DNA of 64,000 nucleotides, from the NCBI RefSeq assembly GCF_014873875.1, contig NZ_JADBEM010000001.1, forward strand, positions 4,092,001 through 4,156,000, read 5' to 3'. Each line of letters starts with the position of its first letter. Within the stretch, counting starts at the first letter, position 1. The DNA is from Actinopolymorpha pittospori (GTDB lineage Bacteria; Actinomycetota; Actinomycetes; Propionibacteriales; Actinopolymorphaceae). A model generated the notes under the pieces. That model did not search any database. It was not told the origin of the DNA and saw only the letters and a program-made list of their open reading frames with translations. Of this stretch, positions 55,793 to 64,000 are shown piece by piece. The translations under genes and the position numbers were made by a program.

Positions 55793-56269
55793 ATGTCTGA
55801 GACCGCCGCCACCGTCGCCGACCTGTTCCGTCGCGAGCCGGGGACGGAGCGCCCTCGAATCGAGCAGATCCGCGCCGTGTGGGCGTGGCTGTCGTTCCTT
55901 CGGGTGCAGTCCCTGATCCGGCCCGAGGTCGAGGGCGCCTACCGCGCCGCCGAGTGGGCGATCGGCCTGACCGACGTTCCGCCGGTGACCGGCGCGAGGT
56001 ACCACACGCCGTCGTTCATCGTGGAGGCCGCGTGGACGCGGCCGGGGGAGCACGACATCATCAAACCCGCGACCGACCAGCTCATCGCCGGTGAGATCAA
56101 CACCGCCGGCGCCATCGCGGAGGCCGGTGCGGACCCCGTGAAGCGGGAGTACGCCGGCGGCACCTACGCCCTGCTCGCCTGGTGGGCGGGCATCGTCGAG
56201 CTCGCGGAGTTCCTGACGCCGAACTCCGTCCAACTCGCCGCACGTCCGATGGGTGTCCCGGAGTCCTGA
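55793..56269 (+). CDS. Protein of unknown function
   Basis: A 158-residue soluble, mainly helical protein. ATG at 55793 is preceded by GAGGAGGGA. Notable stretches are ETAATVADLFRREPGTERPR, TGARYHTPSFIVEAAWTRPG and LLAWWAGIVELAEFLTPNSV. No family recognised. It lies 43 bp before a cyclase-family hydrolase in the same direction and is probably its operon partner. The DUF, if any, cannot be named. Confidence 0.65.
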   Translation: MSETAATVADLFRREPGTERPRIEQIRAVWAWLSFLRVQSLIRPEVEGAYRAAEWAIGLTDVPPVTGARYHTPSFIVEAAWTRPGEHDIIKPATDQLIAGEINTAGAIAEAGADPVKREYAGGTYALLAWWAGIVELAEFLTPNSVQLAARPMGVPES

Positions 56270-56312
56270 CCCTCCGGCTCGCACCGTGGCCCGGCAAGGG
56301 GAGGCGGGGATC

Positions 56313-57254
56313 TTGACGGCCAAGCTCGCGGACAACGATGTCATCGACTTCCTGCGGGACCTGTCGAACTGGGGCCGATGGGGCGAGGACGACCGGCTCG
56401 GCACCCTCAACCTGATCACCGAGGACGTCCGCGTCCAGGCGGCCGGTCTGGTCCGGGACGGGACCGCAGTGTCGTTGGCGTTCGACATCGATCCGGAGAA
56501 TCCGGACGTGCTCGGTCGTGGCAGCGTCGTGCAGCGCTTCATGCAGCTGAACGAGGTGGAGGCGATCTACGGGCAGCCGGCGCGCTTCGACGCGGTCCGG
56601 GAGTACGTCGGGCTCATCGGCCACGGCTCGCTCACCCACCTGGACGCGCTGGCCCACTTCTCCTGGGACGGCAAGAACTACAACGGCTTTCCCGCCTCCG
56701 CCGTACGCTCCGCCGCGGGTTCCACCCAACTGTCGATCCACCAGGTCGACAAGGGGTTCTTCACCCGCGGTGTCCTGCTCGACGTCGCCGGGACGCTCGG
56801 CGTGCCCTGGCTCGACCCAGGACGCGCCATCACGCCGGAGGAGATCGCGGCCACGCAGAAGCGCGAGGGCGTCACCGTGCGACCAGGGGACGCGCTGTTC
56901 GTCCGTACCGGCAACTTCGCCCGGATCGCCGCCGAGGGGGCGCACCCGGAAGGCCATCTCGCGGGGCTCAGCGCCGCGAACCTTCCGTTCCTGCGGGAAC
57001 GTGACGTCGCGCTGCTCTCCTCCGACGGCGCGCAGGACGTCTTCCCCGGTGAGTCGAGCAACCTCGATCTCGCGATGCCCATCCACACCGTCGGTATCGT
57101 CGCGCTCGGGCTCTGGCTGATCGACAACGCCGCGCTGGACGAACTCGCGCGGACGTGCGAGCAGAAGAACCGCTGGGAGTTCCTGGTGTGCGTCCAGCCC
57201 TGGCGGTTCGTCGGTGTGACGTCCAGCGTCGTCAACCCGGTCGCGATCTTCTGA
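56313..57254 (+). CDS. Cyclase-family (kynurenine-formamidase-like) metal hydrolase
   Basis: A 313-residue protein of the cyclase family. The metal-binding motif is GHGSLTHLDALAHFSWDGK (HxxTHxDxxxH type), and GPGD/VRPGDALFVRTGNFARI and MPIHTVGIVALGLWL fit the family. The TTG at 56313 has GGGGAGGC nearby and puts the start just before AKLADNDVIDFLRDLSNWGR; GTG at 56286 or 56253 (the latter overlapping the previous gene) are in-frame alternatives. Members hydrolyse amides or esters such as N-formylkynurenine; the substrate here is open. Confidence 0.85.
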   Translation: MTAKLADNDVIDFLRDLSNWGRWGEDDRLGTLNLITEDVRVQAAGLVRDGTAVSLAFDIDPENPDVLGRGSVVQRFMQLNEVEAIYGQPARFDAVREYVGLIGHGSLTHLDALAHFSWDGKNYNGFPASAVRSAAGSTQLSIHQVDKGFFTRGVLLDVAGTLGVPWLDPGRAITPEEIAATQKREGVTVRPGDALFVRTGNFARIAAEGAHPEGHLAGLSAANLPFLRERDVALLSSDGAQDVFPGESSNLDLAMPIHTVGIVALGLWLIDNAALDELARTCEQKNRWEFLVCVQPWRFVGVTSSVVNPVAIF

Positions 57255-57286
57255 CGCCGTTCCCTCCCGGCGTCGCGCGCGCTGGC

Positions 57287-58114
57287 TCAGGCCAGGATGA
57301 CGCGGGTGCCGCGTTGCTCGATCTGGCGGACGAGGTCGGGAGCCGCGGTGTCGTCGGTGACGAGGACGTCGACGTCGTTCATGTCGCACACGGTCGCGAG
57401 CGCCACCCGACCGATCTTCTTCCCGTCGGCCAGCACCACCCGCCTGCGGGCCCGCCGGCACATGAGGGCGTTGACGCGGGCGCCACCGGGGTCGTAGTTG
57501 GTGCATCCCGCGCCCGCGTCCACCCCGTCGACGCCGACGAACGCCACGTCGAGGTTGCAGCTCTCCAGGAAGGACTCGGCACTGGCGCCGACGGTCTCGT
57601 AACTGCTGCTGCGCGCTTCGCCACCGGCCGCCAGCACCCGGATACGAGGGTTGCCCACCAGATCCAGGGCGATGTTGAGCGCGTTGGTGACGACGGTGAT
57701 GCCGTCATCGCTGTCGGTGAGAAGGCGCGTGAACTCGGTGACGGTGGTTCCGCCTGTGACTCCTATCACGCGGGCGCCGTTCAGGAACTGCCGCGCGGCC
57801 GCGGCGATTCGTCGCTTTTGGGGGAGTTCCTGCATGGCCTTGTAGCGGACGGGAAGGTCGTGGAAGGCGGCGTGCGTGGTCGCGCCGCCGCGGGTGCGAG
57901 CGAGCAGTCGCTGCTCCTCCAGCAGGGCCAGATCGCGCCGTGCCGTAGCAGTGGACACGCCGAACCGCTCGGCCAGGGTCCGGACATCCAAGTTCCCGTC
58001 CGCAACCAAAGCGGACAGGATCTCGTTCAGTCTCTGAGCGCGACGCACAGCGGCATCGTAGCCATGTGCAGCATGAATGCCTATATGGCGTAAGTTTGAG
58101 CGATCATGTTGCAA
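57287..58114 (-). CDS. DeoR/GlpR-family transcriptional regulator
   Basis: Up to 275 residues. DeoR-type helix-turn-helix: RLNEILSALVADGNLDVRTL, ERFGVSTATARRDLALLEEQ, then RTRGGATTH; the C-terminal sugar-phosphate sensing domain has VIGVTGGTTVTEFTRLL and VFVGVDGVDAG-like sequence. The annotated frame opens with TTG at 58114 but the conserved protein begins at about residue 23; GTG at 58048 is a more likely start. It is divergent from the sugar-isomerase gene, with an 18-bp palindrome between, so it probably represses the glycoside locus. Confidence 0.9.
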   Translation of the reverse strand: MQHDRSNLRHIGIHAAHGYDAAVRRAQRLNEILSALVADGNLDVRTLAERFGVSTATARRDLALLEEQRLLARTRGGATTHAAFHDLPVRYKAMQELPQKRRIAAAARQFLNGARVIGVTGGTTVTEFTRLLTDSDDGITVVTNALNIALDLVGNPRIRVLAAGGEARSSSYETVGASAESFLESCNLDVAFVGVDGVDAGAGCTNYDPGGARVNALMCRRARRRVVLADGKKIGRVALATVCDMNDVDVLVTDDTAAPDLVRQIEQRGTRVILA

Positions 58115-58129
58115 GTTTGCTCAAACTTG
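58092..58129. promoter_or_regulatory. Candidate DeoR operator: half-site plus 18-bp palindrome
   Basis: CAAGTTTG (58112-58119), CT, CAAACTTG (58122-58129) is a perfect inverted repeat. A further copy of the half-site, AAGTTTGAGC, lies at 58093-58101, about 20 bp (two helical turns) upstream. DeoR regulators typically bind repeated half-sites of this kind. The site is 60 bp before the SIS gene start. Confidence 0.65.
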
Positions 58130-58190
58130 CGCCTCCGGTCCGTCTAAGGACCTTGACTGCGCAGTACTCGGCCTTTTAACGTCCCGCTCC

Positions 58191-59069
58191 ATGAGCAGTT
58201 ACGCGCAAGAAGTGCGCAGTCAACCTGAACTTTGGCGACAAGCCAGCGCACTCGCGACAACTGCGACCCACCACCTGCCGCCCCACGGAGCCCGGCTCGC
58301 CGTCGCCGGCTGCGGGACCTCGCTGTTCATCGCCGACGCCTTCGCCCAGCTTCGGGAGGGCCGCGGCCACGGTGAGACGGACGCCCTCGTCCCGACCGCC
58401 GACCGGGTGACCCGCGCCTATGAGGCCGTCCTGGCCCTGTCCCGGTCCGGGACGACGACCGAGGTGACGAACTGGCTGGAGGCCCAGGCGCCCGCGCTCG
58501 ACCGGTACGCGCTCGTCGGGGTCGCCGGTACCCCTGTCGCCCGCGCGGCCCCCAACCCGCTCGTGCTCGACTTCGCCGACGAGCGCTCGATCGTCCAGAC
58601 GAGGTTCGCGACGTCGACGCTGGCCCTACTCCGCGCCTCCCTCGGTGAGGACGTACTGCCCCTGGCCGACGGCGCCGAGGCGGTTCTCGCCAAGGGCGCA
58701 CCGTTCGACGCCGGGCGCTTCGACCACTTCGTGTTCCTCGGCGAGGGCTTCGCGAGCGCCCTGTCGCAGGAGGCCGCGCTGAAGATGCGCGAGACCACCG
58801 GCGCGTGGACGGAGGCCTACCTCGCCTCGGAGTACCGCCACGGCCCGGTCAGCGCGGCCACCTCGCGCACGCTCGTGTGGGTGCTCGGACAGGTTCCCGC
58901 GCACGTGCTCGACCACGTACGCGAGTCCGACGCCACCGTCTGGACCACGGGGGAGGACCCCATGGTCGAACTTGTCCGCGTCCACCTCCAGGCCGAGGTC
59001 GAGGCCGCCCATCGCGGCCGCGACGTCGACAATCCACCGCTCCTGTCCCGGTCGGTGATTCTTTCCTGA
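58191..59069 (+). CDS. SIS-domain sugar isomerase/deaminase-like protein
   Basis: A 292-residue protein with two SIS (phosphosugar-binding) domains: the first has RLAVAGCGTSLFIADAFAQL and LALSRSGTTTEVTNWLEAQA; the second has VFLGEGFASALSQEAALKMR and ASEYRHGPVSAA. This resembles the isomerase half of GlmS and AgaS/FrlB-type enzymes that act on amino-sugar phosphates or glycated substrates. ATG at 58191 follows an AT-rich TTTTAAC with no clear ribosome-binding site. First gene of the locus. Confidence 0.88.
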   Translation: MSSYAQEVRSQPELWRQASALATTATHHLPPHGARLAVAGCGTSLFIADAFAQLREGRGHGETDALVPTADRVTRAYEAVLALSRSGTTTEVTNWLEAQAPALDRYALVGVAGTPVARAAPNPLVLDFADERSIVQTRFATSTLALLRASLGEDVLPLADGAEAVLAKGAPFDAGRFDHFVFLGEGFASALSQEAALKMRETTGAWTEAYLASEYRHGPVSAATSRTLVWVLGQVPAHVLDHVRESDATVWTTGEDPMVELVRVHLQAEVEAAHRGRDVDNPPLLSRSVILS

Positions 59070-59157
59070 GCGCGGTCTCCGCCCTCAGCCAAGACTCGCC
59101 GTCGCCGGCTGTTCGCACGTTCGTGGACATCCACACCCACCACAGAAGGCGCCACAG

Positions 59158-60489
59158 ATGACCTCGATCCGAGCAAAGCGCGTACCGCGCGCGTTCACCG
59201 CCATCGCCGCAGTCGCCAGCCTCGCCCTCGTGGCCGCGGGCTGCGGGAACGGCTCCAACACCGCGTCGGACGCCACCAAGGACGTCACGATCACGGTGGC
59301 CCTCGCCGTCGACCCGCCGCCCAAGGCGGCGCTCGCGGAGTTCACCAAGGAGACCGGCATCAAGGTCACCTGGTCGACCGTGGACTGGGACAGCCTGCAG
59401 ACCAAGATCGCCGCCGCGGCGACCGCGAAGACCTACTTCGCCGACGCGACCGACGTCGACTGGTCGCGGGTTGGCCAGCTGGGCAAGCTCGGCTGGTTCT
59501 ACCCGATGGGCCAGTACGTCGACACCAAGGCGCTCGCGAAGGACATGCCGCAGCTGACGTCGTTCACGTCGGACGGCAACGTGGTGGGTATCCCCTTCGA
59601 CGCATCGTTCCTCGTCACCACCGTGAACAAGAAGATGTTCCAGGCGGCTGGTGTGGACCCGGCGCCGAAGACCATGACGGAGTACACCAACGACCTTCGC
59701 AAGATCAAGCAGAAGGGCATCGCGCAGTACCCGCTTGACATCCCGTTCGCCGCGGCCGAGGGCCTGTCGACGTACTGGTACCAGACCACCGCCGCCTTCG
59801 GTGGGACGGTCCTGGACGGCAAGGGCAAGCCGCAGTTCGAAAAGCCCGGCTCGCCTGGGTACAAGGCTGCGCAGTGGATGGTGGACGCCATCAAGGGCGG
59901 ACTCGTTCCTCCGGGCAACATCAACGTGTCCGACAGCCAGGGCCAGCAGACCCTGATGGCGAAGGGCCGGACCGCGAGCGTCTTCGGCGACTACTCCGGC
60001 AACGTGGGCACGCTCTACGACGTTCCGGCCTCCTCCTCCGTGGTCGGTCAGGTCGAGTACCTCGCGACGCCGGGTGTCTCCGGTCCCGGTGCGAACCTCA
60101 GCAACCCGGACGGCATCGGCATCCCGAAGACCGCGAAGTACCCCGCGGCCGCCGCGAAGTTCATCCAGTGGTTCACCTCCGCGAAGAACCAGGCGGACTT
60201 CGCCGGTGCGCGTGGGGCGGCGCACGCTCTCCCGTCGTACAACATGCCGTCCCGCCTCACCGCGGTGAACCAGCTGACCAAGGCGGGACAGCTCAAGGGC
60301 GGAGCGCAGCTCGCCGACATGCTCAAGAACAGCTCGCGTCCGGTGTTCCCGGAGGGTGCGCCGTCCTGGTACCCGAACTTCTCCAACGCCGTCTACACGA
60401 ACCTGCACAGCGCGGCGACCGGCACCATCTCCGTCCCGGCGGCGATCAAGGCCATTGCGGACACGGCGAACAAGCTGGCGCAGGGCTGA
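59158..60489 (+). CDS. Extracellular solute-binding lipoprotein (glycoside locus)
   Basis: A 443-residue family 1 binding protein. Signal peptide with lipobox LVAAGCGNG (Cys about residue 29). Body motifs: VTWSTVDWDSLQTKIAAAAT, GIPFDASFLVTTVNKKMFQA, and NPDGIGIPKTAKYPAAAAKF. It delivers a carbohydrate to the two permeases downstream. Base composition is slightly less GC-rich than its neighbours, as is common for this class. Confidence 0.93.
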   Translation: MTSIRAKRVPRAFTAIAAVASLALVAAGCGNGSNTASDATKDVTITVALAVDPPPKAALAEFTKETGIKVTWSTVDWDSLQTKIAAAATAKTYFADATDVDWSRVGQLGKLGWFYPMGQYVDTKALAKDMPQLTSFTSDGNVVGIPFDASFLVTTVNKKMFQAAGVDPAPKTMTEYTNDLRKIKQKGIAQYPLDIPFAAAEGLSTYWYQTTAAFGGTVLDGKGKPQFEKPGSPGYKAAQWMVDAIKGGLVPPGNINVSDSQGQQTLMAKGRTASVFGDYSGNVGTLYDVPASSSVVGQVEYLATPGVSGPGANLSNPDGIGIPKTAKYPAAAAKFIQWFTSAKNQADFAGARGAAHALPSYNMPSRLTAVNQLTKAGQLKGGAQLADMLKNSSRPVFPEGAPSWYPNFSNAVYTNLHSAATGTISVPAAIKAIADTANKLAQG

Positions 60490-60523
60490 TGTCCGACCGC
60501 TTCACGCAGAGGGGAGGGCGCTG

Positions 60524-61486
60524 GTGACTGCCGTGCCCATGGAGGGGCAACCCTCCGAAACCACCAGCGCCGCCTCCGGGGGCGGGCGGGGCCCGAAGCC
60601 CCGCACGAGCCGGGTGGGCAAGGATCCACGGGTCCTGCCCTACCTGCTGGTGACGCCGCTCGCGGTCTTCATCGTGGGGCTGGCGTTGGTCCCGGCGGGC
60701 TTCACCCTGGTCGAGTCGTTCTTCACCGTGAACGCGCTCGACCCACCGACCCGGTTCAGCGGGTTGGCGAACTTCCAGCACCTGTTCGCCAACCCGGCGA
60801 TCCGCCACAGCATCGGCAACACGCTGCTGTACGTCCTCATCGGCGTCGCGTTGTCCACGGCGCTCGGTATCGCGATGGCGGTCGTTCTGCAGCGGAAGTT
60901 CTGGGGACGGTCGGCGGTGATCGCGCTGATCGTGTTGCCGTGGGCGCTGCCCGGCGTGGTCGAGGGCCTGGTCTGGAGCGGGATCTACGACCCGAACTCC
61001 GGTCTGCTCAACAGCTTCCTCACCTCGGTACACCTGATCGACAACTACCAGGTCTTCCTCGGCCAGCACGGGCTGCTCACCATCGCGCTGATCGAGATCG
61101 TGCAGGTCTGGCAGATGACCCCGCTGTCGACGCTGCTGATCCTCGCGGTGCTGCAGGTGATTCCGGACGACATCTATGAGGCGGCGCGCCTGGACGGCTG
61201 CAACGCCTGGTCGGCGTTCCGCTACATCACCCTGCCGCTCGCCCGGGCCGGGATCGCGATCGCCATGGTGCAGGCGGTGGTCGCGACGCTCAACGTGTTC
61301 GACCAGCCCTACGTGCTGAACGGCGCCGCGACGACAGGTGTCTCGCTGACCATGCAGACGTACTTCATCAGCTTCCAGAACCTCGACTTCGGTCAGGGCT
61401 ATGCGCTGTCACTGCTGATCACCGTGGTCACCGTGCTCGTCTCCCTCGTCGTGGTCCGAGCGGTGTACAGGAAGGTCGAGTTCTGA
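60524..61486 (+). CDS. Carbohydrate ABC importer permease, MalF type
   Basis: A 320-residue permease with six hydrophobic segments and the EAA loop YEAARLDGCNAWSAFRYITL. GTG at 60524 after GAGGGGAGGG; ATG at 60539 is an in-frame alternative. Joined to the next permease by TGATG. No ATPase in the locus, consistent with a shared MsiK-like ATPase. Confidence 0.92.
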   Translation: MTAVPMEGQPSETTSAASGGGRGPKPRTSRVGKDPRVLPYLLVTPLAVFIVGLALVPAGFTLVESFFTVNALDPPTRFSGLANFQHLFANPAIRHSIGNTLLYVLIGVALSTALGIAMAVVLQRKFWGRSAVIALIVLPWALPGVVEGLVWSGIYDPNSGLLNSFLTSVHLIDNYQVFLGQHGLLTIALIEIVQVWQMTPLSTLLILAVLQVIPDDIYEAARLDGCNAWSAFRYITLPLARAGIAIAMVQAVVATLNVFDQPYVLNGAATTGVSLTMQTYFISFQNLDFGQGYALSLLITVVTVLVSLVVVRAVYRKVEF

Positions 61487-62322
61487 TGCGGACGCGAATC
61501 TCGCCGGCGCGGCTCATCGGCGTCGTCCTGATCCTGCTGTGGTCGTTGGTGCCCATCTACTGGGTCATCAACATCAGCCTGCAGAGTGAGTCGGAGGCTC
61601 GTTCCAAGCCGTCGCACTACCTGCCTCCCCACCCGTCCCTGCACAACTTCGCCACCCTGCTCGGCTCGGGTTCGGAGATCGGGAACCAGATCCGGTCCTC
61701 GTCGGTGAACATCGTGATCGAGTGCGCCATCGCCACGATCGTGACCGTGGTGATCGCCACCATGGCGGCGTACGCCTTCGCGCGGTTGAAGTTCCGCGGC
61801 AGCAACATCCTCTTCTACGCCCTGCTCGCGACGATGGCGTTCCCGGTCTACACCACCTTGATCCCGCTCTACCGGATCATGAGTGACCTCGGCCTGGTCA
61901 ACACCTACACGGGCATCGTGCTGGTCTACGTCTCGGGCTTCCTGCCGCTTTCGACGTGGATCCTCTACAACTACTTCCAGAGCCTGCCCGAGAGTCTGGA
62001 GGAAGCCGGACTCGTGGACGGCGCGACGCGACTGCAGGTGCTCTGGCACGTCCTGCTGCCGCTCGCCCGGCCCGGAATCGTCTCCACGACGATCATCACG
62101 TTCCTGTTCGCGTGGGCGCAGTTCCTCTTCCCGCTCGTACTGTCCAGTGACCTGTCCACCCAGCCGTTGACGGTGACGATCTCCGCGTTGCAGGGCCGGC
62201 ACACCGTGCCGTTCTCCCTGTTGAGTGCCGCGGGCGTCCTCGCCATCGCGGTGCCGGCGGTCATCGCCCTGGTGCTGAACCGCTACATCGTGAGCGGTCT
62301 GCTGGCCGGCAGCGTGAAGTAG
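61486..62322 (+). CDS. Carbohydrate ABC importer permease, MalG type
   Basis: A 278-residue permease with six hydrophobic segments; EAA loop EEAGLVDGATRLQVLWHVLL. Typical MalG start RTRISPARLIGVVLILLWSL. ATG overlaps the stop of the MalF-type gene by one base. Confidence 0.93.
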   Translation: MRTRISPARLIGVVLILLWSLVPIYWVINISLQSESEARSKPSHYLPPHPSLHNFATLLGSGSEIGNQIRSSSVNIVIECAIATIVTVVIATMAAYAFARLKFRGSNILFYALLATMAFPVYTTLIPLYRIMSDLGLVNTYTGIVLVYVSGFLPLSTWILYNYFQSLPESLEEAGLVDGATRLQVLWHVLLPLARPGIVSTTIITFLFAWAQFLFPLVLSSDLSTQPLTVTISALQGRHTVPFSLLSAAGVLAIAVPAVIALVLNRYIVSGLLAGSVK

Positions 62323-62377
62323 CGGTCGACCGGGCGAGTCGAACCCGGTCGACCCGTGTGATCCGAGAGGGATCCTG

Positions 62378-63733
62378 ATGGCTGACAACAGCTTTGTTCT
62401 CATCGGCGCGGGAAGCACCGTCTTCACGCCCGGACTGCTCACCGACCTGGCGTCGTCCAGGGTCTTCGACGGATGGACGGTTCACCTCGTCGACCTCGAC
62501 GCCCAGGCGGCGCAGACGATGGCCCGGCTCGGCGCGCGGATCGCGGCCGAGCACGGGTCGACTCTCAAGACCGTCGCGCACACCGACCGTCGCGAGGCCC
62601 TGCCCGGTGCGAGCTTTGTGACGACGACCATCGCGGTCGGCGGAGCCGCGGGATGGCGACACGACATGAACGTGCCGCTGAAGTACGGCATCCGCCAGAC
62701 CGTGGGCGACAGCGTGGGACCGGGTGGCGTGCTGCGCGCCCTCCGCCACGTGCCCGAGCTCGTCGCCATCGCGCGCGACATCGAGGAGCTCGCTCCGCAA
62801 GCCTGGCTTGTCAACTACTCCAACCCGCTGACGGCGAACGTCCGGGGCATCACCCGGGAGACCGGCGTCAACGCCATCGGGCTGTGCCACGGCACCATGC
62901 ACACGAAAGCGGCGCTCGCGAAGGACCTGGGCCTGGAGTCCGGCGACGTGCACGCCGTCTTCGCGGGGCTGAACCACCTGTGCTGGCTGCTCGACCTGCG
63001 CCACGGAGCCGAGGACCTCTATCCGCGGCTGCGCGCTCTGGTCGAGGAGCGGGCCGGTGACATCTCCTCGGAGGCGACCCGCCACGAGGGCGTGCACCTC
63101 CCGGTGTCGGCGGACCTGATGCGGACCTTCGGGTTGTACCCGGCGCCGGGTGACCGCCACGTCGCGGAGTTCTTCGCGTGGTACCTCGGTGGTGCCGGCG
63201 AGGGGACGCTGCCGTGGGGCATGCAGGGCGGCCACGACATGACCATCGAGTACATCGGCGAGAAGTCGGACCTGTGGGACCGGCTGCACGCCCAGGCCGA
63301 CGGGAGCGTCCCGCTGGCCGGCAAGGACGACCAGGAGGCCGAGCGGCTCGTCTCCATCGCCGAGGCTCTCGTCACCGGTCAGGACATGGTTGAACTCGCG
63401 GTCAACATGCCCAACCAGGGCAAGATCGCCAACCTGCCCTCGACCGCCGTGGTGGAGGTCCCGGCTGTGGTCGGCGCCGCGGGCATCAACGGCCTCAGCA
63501 TCGGCGACCTGCCCCCGGCGATCGCCGCGACGCTCACGACGCGGGCGCAGCAGCAGGAGATCACGGTGGACGCGGCCCTGCGGGGAGACCGCCAACTCGC
63601 CATCCAGGCGCTGGCGCTGGACCCGCTGGTGCCGGACACCCAGACGGCGCGGGCGATCCTGGACGACGCGATCGAGGCGCACGGCGCGACCATGGAGCGG
63701 TTCCGGGCCAAGCCCGAGGACGCCTCGCTGTAG
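62378..63733 (+). CDS. Glycoside hydrolase family 4 enzyme
   Basis: A 451-residue GH4 enzyme, which hydrolyses glycosides through an NAD+-dependent oxidation/elimination mechanism with a divalent metal. NAD-binding start FVLIGAGSTVFTPGLLTDLA; LVNYSNPLTANVRGI; metal ligands in GLCHGTMH (Cys) and GLNHLCWLLDLRH (His); QGKIANLPSTAVVEVPAVV. It is followed by a terminator. The family covers alpha-galactosidase, alpha-glucosidase and 6-phospho-glycosidase; the specificity here is not determinable, but the lipoprotein importer (not PTS) favours an unphosphorylated glycoside. Confidence 0.93.
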   Translation: MADNSFVLIGAGSTVFTPGLLTDLASSRVFDGWTVHLVDLDAQAAQTMARLGARIAAEHGSTLKTVAHTDRREALPGASFVTTTIAVGGAAGWRHDMNVPLKYGIRQTVGDSVGPGGVLRALRHVPELVAIARDIEELAPQAWLVNYSNPLTANVRGITRETGVNAIGLCHGTMHTKAALAKDLGLESGDVHAVFAGLNHLCWLLDLRHGAEDLYPRLRALVEERAGDISSEATRHEGVHLPVSADLMRTFGLYPAPGDRHVAEFFAWYLGGAGEGTLPWGMQGGHDMTIEYIGEKSDLWDRLHAQADGSVPLAGKDDQEAERLVSIAEALVTGQDMVELAVNMPNQGKIANLPSTAVVEVPAVVGAAGINGLSIGDLPPAIAATLTTRAQQQEITVDAALRGDRQLAIQALALDPLVPDTQTARAILDDAIEAHGATMERFRAKPEDASL

Positions 63734-63766
63734 GGCTTCGCCTGTGTAGCAAGCCTGACGTGCGAA

Positions 63767-63810
63767 CGCGGGCCGGGAGTGAGGATCAGTCCCCGTCCTC
63801 CCGGCCCGCG
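63767..63810. terminator. Strong bidirectional terminator
   Basis: Bases 63767-63779 (CGCGGGCCGGGAG) pair perfectly with 63798-63810; loop 18 nt; followed by CTGCTTTGTTT. It lies between the GH4 gene and a convergent permease gene and can serve both. Confidence 0.85.
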
Positions 63811-63848
63811 CTGCTTTGTTTACTCGTTTCGGCTGCTCGCCTACTCGC

Positions 63849-64000
63849 TTACCCGACCCGGCGCACCATCGGCAGGTTGGACCGGGTGAAAAGCCCGGCG
63901 CCGAGGATCGCCAGGACCGGTACGCCGACCACCACGATGCCGAGCAGCGTCCACGGAATGTCGATGATCGGCGTCTACTGCCCTTCGCCGGTGGTCAGCG
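63849..64000 (-). pseudogene. 3' end of an FtsX-like ABC permease with an in-frame stop
   Basis: Reading leftward, the frame ending in TAA (63849-63851) encodes TPIIDIPWTLLGIVVVGVPV then LAILGAGLFTRSNLPMVRRV, the typical last transmembrane helix and tail of actinobacterial FtsX-like (MacB-type) permeases. Directly before it, codon 63977-63975 is TAG, and the frame continues beyond it as LTTGEGQ to the window edge. The stop would remove the final helix. The 5' part lies outside the window, so the state of the whole gene is unknown. Confidence 0.6.

Overview
The window comes from a high-GC Actinomycetota chromosome. Evidence is the very high GC, many GTG starts, chains of 4-bp ATGA/GTGA translational overlaps, a DevS-like two-GAF sensor layout, an ECF42-type sigma factor with its DGPF partner, and leaderless-type promoters. 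A soil actinobacterium, perhaps of the Propionibacteriales, would fit, but the genus cannot be fixed from sequence alone. I see no rRNA, tRNA, CRISPR array, transposase or prophage.

Layout: (1) 1-8.1 kb: 3' part of an Fpg/Nei DNA glycosylase, a secreted DUF5666-like protein, an SDR oxidoreductase, a P450-TetR pair, and a YtrA-type GntR/membrane-protein pair divergent from a two-gene ABC exporter. (2) 8.1-12.3 kb: a sugar ABC importer operon (lipoprotein and two permeases) followed by a PhyH-type dioxygenase that has lost its iron-binding core. (3) 12.8-16.7 kb: two paralogous GAF-GAF-ATPase proteins without the usual phospho-acceptor histidine, separated by a small gene on the other strand. 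(4) 17.2-21.4 kb: two small membrane proteins, a CBS protein and an ArsB/NhaD-type permease, then a TIGR00027-type methyltransferase and an alpha/beta hydrolase. (5) 21.5-36.0 kb: the metal/cobalamin region: cbiMQO transporter behind a candidate Nur box, then cobL, cobM, cbiD, cobK, cobIJ, cobH, cobG and cobN, the last behind a cobalamin riboswitch. (6) 36.0-40.1 kb: NarL-type two-component pair and an ABC exporter. (7) 40.3-44.6 kb: an isolated alanyl-tRNA synthetase, then the ECF42 sigma/DGPF pair. (8) 44.8-55.1 kb: a C-P lyase operon (phnD'-phnC-phnF-phnGHIJKLM-inositol-phosphatase-like gene) and a divergent hexapeptide transferase. The catalytic genes look intact, but the importer is broken: phnD is truncated and internally deleted, and phnE is gone. 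(9) 55.2-57.3 kb: a broken DinB-like gene, an unknown protein and a cyclase-family hydrolase. (10) 57.3-63.7 kb: a DeoR-regulated glycoside locus (SIS isomerase, ABC importer, GH4 glycosidase), closed by a strong hairpin. The 3' end of an FtsX-like permease with an in-frame stop lies at the right edge.

The main points are: a phosphonate operon that kept its chemistry but lost its importer and gained a coupled IMPase-family enzyme; twin sensor proteins that look unable to autophosphorylate in the usual way; a candidate nickel-type operator on a CbiMQO transporter next to a riboswitch-controlled B12 pathway; and several separate gene lesions in one window.
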